Below, piece after piece: positions 53,768-63,331 of a stretch of 64,000 bases of DNA (position 1 is its first letter; each line of letters starts with the position of its first letter). Source of the DNA: Aureimonas jatrophae (GTDB lineage Bacteria; Pseudomonadota; Alphaproteobacteria; Rhizobiales; Rhizobiaceae); the NCBI RefSeq assembly GCF_900104035.1, contig NZ_FNIT01000003.1:62001-126000 (forward strand), given 5' to 3'. The notes beneath the pieces are model-generated. The model saw only the letters and a list, made by a program, of their open reading frames with translations. It searched no databases and was not told where the DNA came from. Made by a program: the position numbers and the translations under genes.

Positions 53768-55242
53768 CCCAAGCTCGACGCCTGCATGTCACCGTCGTCG
53801 GCGACGGGCGGGGGATTGAGAGCGCCCTTGACGCCTGTGTCGTGGTACCAGCCTCCGAGGTAAACGAGGACCGTACGGCTGATTGCGTCATCCTCCTCTC
53901 GCCGACGCTCCCGGACATCGCGGCAGCGCGGCGGCTGGCATCGTCCGGAGCGCCGACCGCGGTGCTCATCGACGATGCAGCAGCCAGTAGGAATCAGGAC
54001 TTAGCTGGCTTGGGGTTCCGGGACGTCCGATATGCGACGGTTGCGTCGCTGCCGACCATATTGGCGCAGATCGCGGCAGCCAACACGTCCGGACGCCTGC
54101 GTGCGATCGTTCGAGCGGCTGACTCCGGAACGCAGTTCGAGGTCGTCGTGGCGAGCGGAAGCGTGCGGCAAGACGATCTGATCTGCGAAGCACGAGATGG
54201 CCTTGAGGCTCGCGTCGAGAGCGTGGTTGATCTGGGCGAGGGCTCTGTGCGGATCCAACTCGACCGCGCGATCCGCTGTGACGTCGGCGATCTTCTCTGC
54301 CACCCATCCGAGCGACCCGAGGTTGCCGATCAGTTCTCGGCGCGGCTGACCTGGCATGACGGGCATCCGCTGATCGCGGGCCGCTCCTACCGGTTCGTGG
54401 TCGGCGAAAAGATCGTGGCCGGCAGCGTCACCACGATCAAGCACCGCATCGAACCCGACATGGCGGGACCGCTTGCCGCCCGCACCCTGCAAAGGGGTGA
54501 AACCGGATCCGTGAACATCTCGCTGCGCCGACCAGTCGCGTTCGACCTGTCCGAGGGTAGCGGACAGCTGCGCCGCCTTCGTGTGCTGGACGCAGTGAAC
54601 GATCTGAAGCTCGGTACCGGTACGCTCAGTTTCGCGTTGCGACGGGCGTCCAACATCCATTGGCAAAGTGTCACGGTCTCCAAGACGCAGCGTGCTGCGA
54701 TCAAGCAACAGAAGCCCGTGCTGGTGTGGTTCACCGGATTGTCCGGATCGGGCAAGTCGACCATCGCCAATCTGCTCGAGTCCCGCCTGCTGGCGGAGGG
54801 CTGCCACACCTACCTTCTCGATGGTGACAACGTCAGGCACGGTCTCAACCGGGATCTCGGGTTCACCGACGCCGACCGCGTCGAGAACATCCGGCGTGTC
54901 GGTGAGATCGCGAAGTTGATGGTGGATGCGGGATTGATCGTTCTAGCATCGTTCATCTCTCCGTTCGAGGCCGAACGAGCGCTGGCACGGGAACTGCTCG
55001 GCGAGGGGGAGTTCGTCGAGGTGTTCGTCGATGCGCCGCTCGCCGTCGCCGAGGAGCGGGATCCCAAGGGGCTCTATCGACGGGCTCGTCGTGGCGAGTT
55101 GCGCAACTTCACGGGCATCGACAGCCCCTACGAGCGTCCCGGCAACCCTGAGATCCGGCTCGATACCGCGACGACACCGGCCGAAGCGCTGGCACAGCAA
55201 GTCTTCGACTACCTGGCGAAACGCGGGCATCTCGCGTTGTAG
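53764..55242 (+). CDS. APS kinase (CysC) fused to CysN barrel domains with a reduced, P-loop-less GTPase-like N-terminus
   Basis: 492 residues. Residues about 325-485 are a full adenylylsulfate kinase: P-loop GLSGSGKST near 324-332, [11 protein letters not shown], and [13 protein letters not shown], making PAPS from APS. Residues about 112-320 match domains II and III of CysN, including RPVAFD and [12 protein letters not shown] just before the kinase, as in bifunctional CysNC/NodQ. But the N-terminal ~110 residues replace a GTPase of about 230 residues: TADCVILL and [10 protein letters not shown] look like surviving strands, while the P-loop position reads [12 protein letters not shown] without GK(S/T). 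GTP use is therefore unlikely. Possibly supplies PAPS for glycan sulfation; the next genes are for polysaccharide export. Confidence 0.85.
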   Translation: MTQARRLHVTVVGDGRGIESALDACVVVPASEVNEDRTADCVILLSPTLPDIAAARRLASSGAPTAVLIDDAAASRNQDLAGLGFRDVRYATVASLPTILAQIAAANTSGRLRAIVRAADSGTQFEVVVASGSVRQDDLICEARDGLEARVESVVDLGEGSVRIQLDRAIRCDVGDLLCHPSERPEVADQFSARLTWHDGHPLIAGRSYRFVVGEKIVAGSVTTIKHRIEPDMAGPLAARTLQRGETGSVNISLRRPVAFDLSEGSGQLRRLRVLDAVNDLKLGTGTLSFALRRASNIHWQSVTVSKTQRAAIKQQKPVLVWFTGLSGSGKSTIANLLESRLLAEGCHTYLLDGDNVRHGLNRDLGFTDADRVENIRRVGEIAKLMVDAGLIVLASFISPFEAERALARELLGEGEFVEVFVDAPLAVAEERDPKGLYRRARRGELRNFTGIDSPYERPGNPEIRLDTATTPAEALAQQVFDYLAKRGHLAL

Positions 55243-55316
55243 GCGCCGGTAGCGCATTCCGGCGGCTGCCGATATAAGCCGACCGAACCGCAATCGGATC
55301 AGGAAGCGTCGGAGAC

Positions 55317-56183
55317 ATGAAGGGTATCGTACTGGCCGGTGGCAGCGGGACGCGGTTGCATCCCATGACCTTGACCGCGTCGAAGCAACTGCTGCCGGTC
55401 TACGACAAGCCGATGATCTACTATCCGCTGACGACGCTCATGCTCGCCGGTGTTCGCGACATCCTGATCATTTCCACCCCTCACGACCTCCCGCGCTTCC
55501 GGGACCTTCTGGGTTCGGGCGAAGATTGGGGCGTTCGCTTCACCTATGCCGAGCAGCCAAGCCCCGATGGCCTGGCACAGGCCTACCTGATCGGCGAAGA
55601 GTTCGTTGCGGGCGAGAGTTCCGTGCTGATCCTCGGCGACAACCTGTTCTACGGTCACGGTCTGCCGGAGCTTCTGTCGCGAGCCGCGGATCGTCCGACT
55701 GGTGCCAGCGTCTTCGCCTACCATGTCGCCGATCCGGAGCGTTACGGCATCGTCGCCTTCGACAAGGATGGACGCGCGCTGTCGATCGAGGAGAAGCCTG
55801 AGAAGCCGGCCTCGAGCTGGGCGGTTACAGGGCTCTACTTCTATGACGGTCGGGCCTCGACCCTGGCCCGGAGCCTCAAGCCATCGCCTCGCGGCGAGCT
55901 CGAGATCACGGATCTGAACCGTATCTATCTCGAAGAAGGCAGCCTCAACGTCGAGACGATGGGCCGAGGCTTCGCCTGGCTCGACACGGGAACGCCCGAC
56001 TCCCTTCTCGAGGCTGCGGAGTTCGTGCGGACGCTGGAACACCGCCAGGGTTTCAAGATCGCCTGTCCCGAGGAGGTCGCGTTCCAGAAGGGTTTCATCG
56101 ACGCTCAGCAGCTTCTGTTGCTCGGCAAGCGTTTGGGGAAGAGCACCTACGGCCGCTACCTCCAGCGGATCGCGGAGAACTGA
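55317..56183 (+). CDS. rfbA: Glucose-1-phosphate thymidylyltransferase
   Basis: 288 residues. N-terminal [31 protein letters not shown] and [14 protein letters not shown] are RmlA signatures. Makes dTDP-glucose, first step to dTDP-L-rhamnose; the remaining enzymes RfbC, RfbB and RfbD lie at 40.5-43 kb. ATG at 55317. Followed after two bases by the exporter permease, so probably co-transcribed. Confidence 0.96.
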   Translation: MKGIVLAGGSGTRLHPMTLTASKQLLPVYDKPMIYYPLTTLMLAGVRDILIISTPHDLPRFRDLLGSGEDWGVRFTYAEQPSPDGLAQAYLIGEEFVAGESSVLILGDNLFYGHGLPELLSRAADRPTGASVFAYHVADPERYGIVAFDKDGRALSIEEKPEKPASSWAVTGLYFYDGRASTLARSLKPSPRGELEITDLNRIYLEEGSLNVETMGRGFAWLDTGTPDSLLEAAEFVRTLEHRQGFKIACPEEVAFQKGFIDAQQLLLLGKRLGKSTYGRYLQRIAEN

Positions 56184-56185
56184 CA

Positions 56186-56983
56186 ATGAATCGGCGTGCC
56201 CGGCTCGCAGCCGGTTTGGCGGACCTGCGAGCCGGTGTCCGGCGGCGCGAGCTCTGGCTCTATCTCGGCTGGCGCGACGTCCAGAAGCATTATCGTCGTT
56301 CGGTGCTGGGTCCGTTCTGGCTGACGCTGTCCATGGGCATCATGGTGGCGGGGCTCGGGGTCCTTTATTCGCAGATCTTCAACATGGAGATCGCGACGTA
56401 TTTGCCCTTCCTGGCCCTCGGATTCATCCTTTGGGGACTGATCGGAACATCGATCACCAACGCCTGTACGGTGTTCACGTCCGCAGCGAGTTCTGTCCGG
56501 CAGATCCATATGCCGCTGAGCATCTACGTGTTCCAGTTCGCCTGGTCGCAGCTGATCACCTTCGCCCATAATTTCGTCATCTATATCGCGGTCGCGCTCA
56601 TCTTCTCGATCAAGCCGTCGTGGACGACGCTTCTGGTGTTTCCGGCAATCGCCCTGTTCACGCTGAACGCGATCTTCTGCGCCATGATCCTCGGACCGCT
56701 CTGCGCAAGGTTCCGCGACATTCCGCTGATCGTCGCCAGCTTGATCCAGGTCGCGTTCTTCATGACGCCGGTTCTTTGGAGCGCGGAGCAGATCCCGCAG
56801 CGCGCTCACTTCGTGAACCTCAACCCGTTCTATCATTTCATCGAGATCGCCCGCGAACCGCTTCTTGGCGAGCCGATCAGCCTCCTGCACTGGCTCGTGG
56901 CGCTCGTCCTGACCGCGAGCCTCGGAACGGTTTCTTTCCTCTTCTACGCGCGCTTTCGCTCGCGCGTTGCCTATTGGGCCTGA
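56186..56983 (+). CDS. Polysaccharide ABC exporter permease (Wzm/KpsM family)
   Basis: 265 residues, six membrane helices. RRSVLGPFWLTLSMGIMVAGL and the C-terminal LNPFYHFIEIAREPLLG are typical of ABC-2 O-antigen and capsule export permeases. Forms the channel with the ATPase that follows six bases later. The cargo is likely an O-antigen or other surface glycan containing rhamnose. Confidence 0.92.
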   Translation: MNRRARLAAGLADLRAGVRRRELWLYLGWRDVQKHYRRSVLGPFWLTLSMGIMVAGLGVLYSQIFNMEIATYLPFLALGFILWGLIGTSITNACTVFTSAASSVRQIHMPLSIYVFQFAWSQLITFAHNFVIYIAVALIFSIKPSWTTLLVFPAIALFTLNAIFCAMILGPLCARFRDIPLIVASLIQVAFFMTPVLWSAEQIPQRAHFVNLNPFYHFIEIAREPLLGEPISLLHWLVALVLTASLGTVSFLFYARFRSRVAYWA

Positions 56984-56988
56984 CGAGC

Positions 56989-57750
56989 ATGGCAAGCGTT
57001 CTCTTCGAGGATGTCGTCGTCGATATCCCGATCTTCGACGCGAGCAGCCGTTCGCTGAAGAACAATGTCCTGGCAGCCGCGACAGGGGGGCAGATCCGAC
57101 CGCGGGAAGGGCGTGGCAAGGTGTCGATCCGGGCCATAGACCGCATGTCGCTGCAGTTCGACCACGGCGAGCGGATCGGTTTGATCGGGCATAACGGTGC
57201 CGGAAAGTCGACGATTCTACGCGTCATCTCGGGCATCTACGAGCCGACAGGCGGACGCGTGAGCGTCGAGGGCGATGTCGCGGCCATGTTCGACATCGGG
57301 TTCGGCATGGATCCGGAGGCGACCGGATGGGAGAACATCACCCTACGGGGGATGCTTCTGGGTTATTCGCGCCGTGAGATCGAGCGGCGGGCTCCGCAGA
57401 TCGCGGCCGAGACGGGGCTCGGCGAGTTCCTCGACATGCCGCTGCGAACCTATAGCGCCGGCATGGCGACCCGCCTGGCCTTTGCGGTCTCGACGTCGAT
57501 TCGTCCCGAGATCCTTCTGATCGATGAGGGCATCGGCGCCGGCGATGCGGCCTTCATCGAGCAGGCTCAGCAACGCCTGCGAACCTTCATCGGTGAAGCC
57601 GGGCTTCTCGTCATGGCGTCGCATTCCAACTCGTTGCTGCGCGAATGGTGCCGGACCGGGCTCTGGTTGGAGCATGGGCGCATTCGTATGCGCGGTGCCA
57701 TATCCGAGGTCATCTCGGCCTATGAGGCGCACGTCGCCGCATCCGCTTGA
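56989..57750 (+). CDS. Polysaccharide ABC exporter ATPase (Wzt/KpsT family, short form)
   Basis: 253 residues. Walker A GHNGAGKST at 67-75, ATPase signature YSAGMATRLAFAV, Walker B EILLIDEGIGAGD and switch His in MASHSN. The first 45 residues (DVVVDIPIFDASSRSLKNN) are typical of Wzt. It lacks the C-terminal carbohydrate-binding domain of long Wzt proteins, so recognition of a terminal cap is unlikely, and export may be coupled to chain growth. ATG at 56989. Confidence 0.92.
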   Translation: MASVLFEDVVVDIPIFDASSRSLKNNVLAAATGGQIRPREGRGKVSIRAIDRMSLQFDHGERIGLIGHNGAGKSTILRVISGIYEPTGGRVSVEGDVAAMFDIGFGMDPEATGWENITLRGMLLGYSRREIERRAPQIAAETGLGEFLDMPLRTYSAGMATRLAFAVSTSIRPEILLIDEGIGAGDAAFIEQAQQRLRTFIGEAGLLVMASHSNSLLREWCRTGLWLEHGRIRMRGAISEVISAYEAHVAASA

Positions 57751-57809
57751 ACCATTCGGGAACGAGACATGGCGGGCGCCTAGCGATGCGGGAGCCCGCA
57801 GCGTCTAAT

Positions 57810-57840
57810 GAACGATCGGGGACTTCGCCCTCGTTCCTTT
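57810..57840 (+). terminator. Possible terminator after the rfbA-wzm-wzt run
   Basis: Stem GAACGA and GGG on one side (57810-57820, two-base bulge) with CCC and TCGTTC on the other (57828-57836), then CTTTG. Weak T tract. Confidence 0.45.
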
Positions 57841-57873
57841 GTCCGCTGCAAGAGTCTGGAAGTTGTCAGAGAA

Positions 57874-57948
57874 TGGTGGGCGCGACAGGGATCGAACCTG
57901 TGACCCCCTCGGTGTGAACGAGGTGCTCTCCCGCTGAGCTACGCGCCC
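57874..57948 (-). tRNA. tRNA-Val (CAC)
   Basis: 75 bases with encoded CCA. The reverse strand folds as a full cloverleaf: seven-base acceptor stem, D arm GCTC/GAGC, anticodon stem CCTCG/CGAGG with loop TTCACAC (anticodon CAC), and T arm ACAGG/CCTGT with loop TTCGATC. Reads GUG codons. Confidence 0.98.
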
Positions 57949-58012
57949 TTGCGACCGGTGCGCCGTGGCGCCCGTCGGGTAGAAGGGTGTTTAGGCAAAA
58001 GGCCGCGTCCCG

Positions 58013-58753
58013 TCAATCGGCCGACACGGTTTCGATAAGACGCAAGAGCGTAGAAGCGTCGATCTCGCTGAAGCGGGAAACGACGAGGTCCGCCTTTTCA
58101 TGGGCCGCCGGACACGGATCGTATCCGAAATCGACGAGTACGGACCGCAGACCGGCACGACGGGCGGCTTCCATGTCCGTATCCGTGTCACCGACCATGA
58201 TGCTGACAGGCGCAGATCCACCCGCAAGCGAGACCGTCCCGAGAAGGTGCACGGGATCGGGCTTGCGTCCAGCGAACGTATCGCTGCCACAGATCGCCGA
58301 AAAATAACCTGCGATCTGCAGCTCGACCAGGAGGCGCCGAGCCAGCGCTTCCATCTTGTTGGTGCAGATGGCAAGTTTGAAGCCGGCCCCGCGCAGCCGC
58401 TCCAGTGCGTCCACCGCTCCGGAAAACGGCATGGACGCGTCCGCGATATGGGCGTTGTAGCGGTCGAGAAAGCGCGGCAACTGGTTAGTGAGGCAGGTCT
58501 CGTCCGCCGTGATGCCAGCCGCGCTGAAGCCGAGCTGCAAGATGGCGCGCGCGCCCCGCCCGGCATGTGGACGAACCGCATCAACGTCCAAGCTCGGTAG
58601 TCCTGCCTCCGCCAGACAGTAGTTGAGCGCGCCCGTCAGATCCGGCGCCGTATCGACGAGCGTGCCATCGAGATCAAACACGACAAGGGGTGTCGCATCC
58701 CGTGGGATCGGATCGAAGGTGGCGGAATGGATCCGGGGAGGCTGAGCGTTCAT
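58013..58753 (-). CDS. gph: Phosphoglycolate phosphatase (HAD family)
   Basis: 246 residues. HAD motifs: VVFDLDGTLVDTAPD (nucleophile Asp), ICTNK, a lysine in GRKPDP and VGDTDTDMEAA. Removes phosphate from 2-phosphoglycolate arising from DNA repair or oxygenation. A longer leader of about 20 residues precedes motif I. Next to rpiA in the opposite direction, an order usual in rhizobia. Confidence 0.9.
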   Translation of the reverse strand: MNAQPPRIHSATFDPIPRDATPLVVFDLDGTLVDTAPDLTGALNYCLAEAGLPSLDVDAVRPHAGRGARAILQLGFSAAGITADETCLTNQLPRFLDRYNAHIADASMPFSGAVDALERLRGAGFKLAICTNKMEALARRLLVELQIAGYFSAICGSDTFAGRKPDPVHLLGTVSLAGGSAPVSIMVGDTDTDMEAARRAGLRSVLVDFGYDPCPAAHEKADLVVSRFSEIDASTLLRLIETVSAD

Positions 58754-58954
58754 CTAGGGCGACTTTGGCCGGGACGGTCGACGAATCAAGCCGCTGCAGG
58801 CACAGCCGTCCCCATTCCGGTTCGAGCGACGCAACAGGGCAACACGGGACCGGATGGTGCCGCGTGAATGGTTTCCAAGCCGTTTCGAGCGTCGCCGTTT
58901 CCTTCTGTCCGAAGGCGTCGTAAGGGCGGGGTGCCGGATAGGGAGGTTGGGTTG

Positions 58955-59653
58955 ATGGATGCGGCGGAAGGAAAGCGGCGGGCGGCGGCGGCGGCGCTGG
59001 CAGAGGTCCAGGCGGGCATGCGCCTCGGCATCGGTACCGGATCGACCGCGGAAGCTTTCATCCACCTGCTTGCGGTTCGCGTCAGAGACGAGGGACTGCG
59101 CGTTGTGGGCGTGCCGACCTCCGAGCGGACCGCTGCGTTGTGTCGCGACCTCGGCGTGCCGCTGACGACGCTCGACGAACTGCCGGAACTCGATCTCACG
59201 ATCGACGGCGCCGACGAGATCGACGGTGCGTTGCGTCTCGTCAAAGGCGGCGGAGGAGCCCTGCTGCGCGAAAAGATCGTCGCGGCTAGTTCGGCCCGTA
59301 TGATCGTGATCGCCGACGGCAGCAAGACCGTCGAGGCCCTTGGCGCATTCCCGTTGCCGATCGAGATCAATCCGTTCGGTGCGGTCGCCACGCGTCTGCA
59401 GATCGAAAAGGCGGCCTCGCGCCTCGGTCTCAACGGGCCGTTGGCGTTGCGCAGGCGTGACGATCGTCCCTTCGTGACGGACGGTGGCCACCACATTTTG
59501 GACGCATCATTTGGCCGTATTCCCGATCCAGAAGCGCTGTCCGCGTCCCTGCATGCCGTTCCTGGCGTCGTCGAGCACGGGCTATTCATCGGAATGGCCA
59601 CGGCGGCCGTGATCGCGCGCGGCGAGGACATCGAAGTTCGAGGGGCGCTGTAG
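58955..59653 (+). CDS. rpiA: Ribose-5-phosphate isomerase A
   Basis: 232 residues. [24 protein letters not shown] and [13 protein letters not shown] are the substrate-binding loops of RpiA. Interconverts ribose-5-P and ribulose-5-P in the pentose phosphate pathway, the source of PRPP for the UbiA-type enzyme at 1-2.5 kb. GGGAGG eight bases before ATG 58955 fixes the start. Confidence 0.95.
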   Translation: MDAAEGKRRAAAAALAEVQAGMRLGIGTGSTAEAFIHLLAVRVRDEGLRVVGVPTSERTAALCRDLGVPLTTLDELPELDLTIDGADEIDGALRLVKGGGGALLREKIVAASSARMIVIADGSKTVEALGAFPLPIEINPFGAVATRLQIEKAASRLGLNGPLALRRRDDRPFVTDGGHHILDASFGRIPDPEALSASLHAVPGVVEHGLFIGMATAAVIARGEDIEVRGAL

Positions 59654-59737
59654 CGTCCGGGGCTTGCGACGACGCGCGGAGTTTGGCACCTGCAGCCCGA
59701 ACGACCGCCGGTCGGTTTGAACGAGGAAGAGATCTCA

Positions 59738-60259
59738 ATGGTCAGCACTAGCTTGCGTCGTGGGATGCTTCCCATCGCCGCCGCCGTTCTTTGGTTCGCG
59801 ACGCCTGCGATGGCTCAGGACATCAGTCCCGCCCATCTGGCGGCGGCCCGCGAGGCGGTCGATGCGATCGACGCCACGGAGCAGTTCGATCAGATCCTTC
59901 TGAACGCCGCGACGCAGATCAAGGCCGAACTGATCGTCAACAACCCGAACCTCCAGAACGAAATCTCCAACATGGTGGACGAGAACGCCCTGGCGCTCGC
60001 CCCGCGGCGCGGCGATCTGGAGAACGAGGTGGCTCGCATCTATGCCAAGCTCTTCACCGAGCAGGAACTGCGCGAGATCGGGCAGTTCTATCAGTCCGAG
60101 GCGGGCCGCAAGCTGATCTCGCAGGGACCCGCGGCCTCGCGCGACATGATGCAGGCGGCCGACGTCTGGTCGAACGGCATCGTCCGCGATCTGCGCAACA
60201 GCGCTCAGCAGGGCATGCGGCGTTTGGCGCCCCCGGCCGAGGCCAGCAGCGCACAGTGA
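59738..60259 (+). CDS. DUF2059 secreted protein
   Basis: 173 residues. Signal peptide to about residue 27 (PAMAQ), then a helical domain with VARIYAKLFTEQELREIGQF and SEAGRKLI typical of DUF2059. Conserved between rpiA and gor in rhizobia; function unknown, likely periplasmic. ATG at 59738 with GAGGAAGAG upstream. Confidence 0.88.
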   Translation: MVSTSLRRGMLPIAAAVLWFATPAMAQDISPAHLAAAREAVDAIDATEQFDQILLNAATQIKAELIVNNPNLQNEISNMVDENALALAPRRGDLENEVARIYAKLFTEQELREIGQFYQSEAGRKLISQGPAASRDMMQAADVWSNGIVRDLRNSAQQGMRRLAPPAEASSAQ

Positions 60260-60288
60260 CGATGGGCGGTTACGCTCTATAGATACAG

Positions 60289-60314
60289 AGGCGGCCGCAA
60301 CGGCCGCCTTTTTC
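60289..60314 (+). terminator. Intrinsic terminator between the DUF2059 gene and gor
   Basis: Nine-base stem AGGCGGCCG (60289-60297) with CGGCCGCCT (60301-60309), three-base loop and T run. It ends only about 20 bases before the gor GTG. Confidence 0.85.
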
Positions 60315-60333
60315 GTGTTGGGGACTGAAAACC

Positions 60334-61734
60334 GTGGCGTCGAGCGAATACGACTACGATTTTTTCGTGATCGGTGGTGGTTCGGGCGGTGTCAGGGCCG
60401 CCCGGCGCGCCGCCGCGCTCGGCCTGCGAGTCGGCATCACGGAGGAGTATCGCTATGGCGGCACGTGCGTCATTCGCGGATGCGTACCCAAGAAGATCAT
60501 GGTCTACGCCTCTCGCTTCTCGGAGGAGTTCGAGGACGCGTCGTCCTTCGGATGGAGCGTCGGCGAGACCCGTTTCGACTGGTCGGCGCTGATCGCTGCG
60601 AAGGACAAGGAGATCGCACGGCTGGAGTCCATCTACCGTGCAAACCTGGAGAAGGCGGGCGCCGAGGTCCTGGAGGGGCGAGCCGTTCTGGAAGGCGCGA
60701 ACCGCGTTCGACTTCTGGCACAGGACCGCGTCGTTACCGCGGAGCGCATCCTCCTTGCGGTCGGAGGACGCGCCGATGCCTTCGCCACCATGCCCGGTGC
60801 CGAGCATTGCATCACGTCGAACGAGGCCTTCCACCTGGAGGCGCTCCCGCAGGACATTGCCATTCTCGGCGGCGGATACATCGCGGTCGAGTTCGCCAAT
60901 ATCTTCCACGGTCTCGGGTCCAAGGTGACCTTGGTGATGCGGGGAGACAAGCTTCTCAAAGGCTTCGAGGAGGATCTTCGAACCGAACTGCAAGAGCAGA
61001 TGATCGCCAAGGGCATCACGGTGAGGACGAGTGACACGTTCACCGCAGTCACGATGGCCGAGAACGGGCGAATGGCGGTTGCCTTGCAGAGCGGCGAGCA
61101 ACTCATCGTCGACCAGGCCATGCTGGCCGTGGGCCGGAAGCCCAACACGATCGATCTCGGCTGCGACCAAGCAGGCGTCGAACTGGACGACAAGGGCGCA
61201 ATCCGGATCGACGACTACTCGCGCACGACAGCCTCCGGCGTCTTCGCTATCGGCGATTGCACGGATCGTCTGCAGCTGACGCCGGTCGCGATCCACGAGG
61301 CGATGTGCCTCATAGATACCGAGTTCATGAATCGTCCGACGAAGCCGGACCTCGACTTCGTGCCAACCGCCGTCTTCTCGCAACCGGAACTTGGAACGGT
61401 CGGTTTGACGGAAGCGGAAGCTATCAAGCGCTTCGGGGACATCGACGTCTTCCGAGCCCGCTTCAAGCCGCTCAAGCATACGGTGACGGGGCGTGAGGAG
61501 CGCACCCTGATGAAGCTCGTCGTCGCAGCCGATGGTGGACGCGTCGTGGGCGCCCACGTCCTCGGGGGAGACGCGGGTGAGTTGGCGCAGATACTGGGGA
61601 TCTGTGTGAAGGCCGAGCTGACCAAGGATGCCTTCGATCGAACCATGGCCGTGCACCCGACGGCTGCGGAGGAACTGGTCACGCTTTACGAGCCGAGCTA
61701 CCGCATTCGAGGTGGGCAGCGGGTCGAGGGTTGA
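60334..61734 (+). CDS. gor: Glutathione-disulfide reductase
   Basis: 466 residues. FAD motif VIGGGSGGVRAAR, redox pair in GGTCVIRGCVPKK (C45, C50), NADPH motif GGGYIAVEFANIF with a downstream Arg in MRGDKLL that favours NADPH, and the C-terminal base AVHPTAAEE. Keeps glutathione reduced. GTG start at 60334 follows a terminator by about 20 bases, so its promoter may overlap the DUF2059 gene or the hairpin may be only partial. Confidence 0.95.
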   Translation: MASSEYDYDFFVIGGGSGGVRAARRAAALGLRVGITEEYRYGGTCVIRGCVPKKIMVYASRFSEEFEDASSFGWSVGETRFDWSALIAAKDKEIARLESIYRANLEKAGAEVLEGRAVLEGANRVRLLAQDRVVTAERILLAVGGRADAFATMPGAEHCITSNEAFHLEALPQDIAILGGGYIAVEFANIFHGLGSKVTLVMRGDKLLKGFEEDLRTELQEQMIAKGITVRTSDTFTAVTMAENGRMAVALQSGEQLIVDQAMLAVGRKPNTIDLGCDQAGVELDDKGAIRIDDYSRTTASGVFAIGDCTDRLQLTPVAIHEAMCLIDTEFMNRPTKPDLDFVPTAVFSQPELGTVGLTEAEAIKRFGDIDVFRARFKPLKHTVTGREERTLMKLVVAADGGRVVGAHVLGGDAGELAQILGICVKAELTKDAFDRTMAVHPTAAEELVTLYEPSYRIRGGQRVEG

Positions 61735-61871
61735 CGCCGGCTCGCGCGCTCGGGTGACAAGCTACGGACTTCCTGCTTATAAGCCGCGCATCGTTCGCTC
61801 CGACGGGCGGCCGGGCCATTCCTTCGCCGGTCGAACGTCCGGAGGCCGCATGGCGCGGCGAAGGAGGTCAC

Positions 61872-63251
61872 ATGGTCAAGGATTGGAATCCCACAAGCTG
61901 GCGCGCGAAGCCTATCCAGCAGGTTCCGGCCTATCCTGATCTCAATGCGTTGGCCGAAACCGAAAGGCGTCTTGCGTCCTTTCCGCCGCTGGTATTTGCA
62001 GGTGAGGCGCGCAAGCTGAAGCGGGCGCTTGGTGATGTTGCGGAAGGACGCGGCTTCCTTCTGCAAGGCGGCGACTGCGCGGAGAGCTTCGCCGAGCACG
62101 GTGCCGACAACATCCGCGACTTCTTCCGCGCCTTCCTTCAGATGGCCGTGGTTCTGACGTTCGCCGCGTCCTCGCCGGTGGTGAAGGTCGGTCGTATCGC
62201 CGGCCAGTTCGCCAAGCCGCGCTCGTCTGGCGACGAGACCAAGAACGGCGTGATCTTGCCGTCCTACCGGGGCGACATCATCAACGGCATCGAGTTCGAC
62301 GAGGCGTCGCGCATTCCCGCACCCGAGCGGCAGGAGATGGCGTATCGCCAGTCGGCGGCGACGCTCAACCTGTTGCGGGCCTTCGCGCAGGGCGGCTATG
62401 CGAACCTCGATAATGTCCACCAGTGGATGCTCGGCTTCGTGTCCGGCAGTCCGCAGGCCGAGCGCTACGGCCAGCTCGCCGATCGCATCTCCGAGACCAT
62501 GAACTTCATGCGTGCGATCGGCATCAACTCCGAGTCGCATCCGTCGCTCCGCGAGACCGACTTCTTCACGAGCCACGAGGCGCTTCTCCTGGGTTACGAG
62601 GAGGCTTTGACGCGCGTCGATTCCACAAGCGGTGAATGGTACGCGACGTCCGGACACATGATCTGGATCGGCGATCGAACCCGTCAGATCGACCACGCTC
62701 ACGTCGAGTACTGTCGCGGCATTCGCAACCCGATCGGCCTGAAGTGCGGGCCGTCGCTGGCTGGGGATGACCTTCTGCGGCTGATCGATGTGCTCAACCC
62801 CTCGAACGAGGCGGGACGCCTGACGCTGATCACGCGGTTCGGCCACGAGAAGGCGGGCGAGCATCTGCCACGTCTCGTGCGAGCCGTGGAGCGGGAGGGG
62901 CGCAAGGTCGTCTGGTCGTGCGATCCGATGCACGGCAATACGATCACCGTGAACGACTACAAGACCCGTCCTTTCGAGCGCATTCTTGCAGAGGTCGAGA
63001 CCTTCTTTGACGTGCACCGGGCCGAGGGCACCCACGCGGGCGGCATTCACATCGAGATGACCGGCAAGGACGTCACGGAGTGCACGGGCGGTGCGCGTCC
63101 CGTTTTGGCCGAAGACTTGTCGGATCGCTATCACACGCATTGCGACCCCCGGCTGAATGCCAATCAGGCGTTGGAACTCGCGTTCCTTGTCGCCGAGCGC
63201 ATCAAGAAGGAGCAGGAAGCCCGGCCGCCGCGGCAGGTCGTGAACTTCTAG
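61872..63251 (+). CDS. Class II 3-deoxy-7-phosphoheptulonate synthase (DAHP synthase)
   Basis: 459 residues, class II (plant-type) enzyme of the first step of the shikimate pathway. [51 protein letters not shown] and [12 protein letters not shown] are class II landmarks with metal and PEP ligands. Full ribosome binding site AAGGAGG before ATG 61872. Monocistronic. Confidence 0.96.
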   Translation: MVKDWNPTSWRAKPIQQVPAYPDLNALAETERRLASFPPLVFAGEARKLKRALGDVAEGRGFLLQGGDCAESFAEHGADNIRDFFRAFLQMAVVLTFAASSPVVKVGRIAGQFAKPRSSGDETKNGVILPSYRGDIINGIEFDEASRIPAPERQEMAYRQSAATLNLLRAFAQGGYANLDNVHQWMLGFVSGSPQAERYGQLADRISETMNFMRAIGINSESHPSLRETDFFTSHEALLLGYEEALTRVDSTSGEWYATSGHMIWIGDRTRQIDHAHVEYCRGIRNPIGLKCGPSLAGDDLLRLIDVLNPSNEAGRLTLITRFGHEKAGEHLPRLVRAVEREGRKVVWSCDPMHGNTITVNDYKTRPFERILAEVETFFDVHRAEGTHAGGIHIEMTGKDVTECTGGARPVLAEDLSDRYHTHCDPRLNANQALELAFLVAERIKKEQEARPPRQVVNF

Positions 63252-63278
63252 AACACAACAGCCAGCTGCGATGTCGGA

Positions 63279-63316
63279 GAGGGGCGGGCCATTGCGGCTC
63301 CGCCCTTTCCCGTTTT
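63279..63316. terminator. Possible terminator between DAHP synthase and DedA genes
   Basis: Stem AGGGGCGG (63280-63287) with CCGCCCTT (63300-63307), loop of twelve, short T stretch. Convergent position. Confidence 0.5.
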
Positions 63317-63331
63317 CGGGCGGGCGACCGC

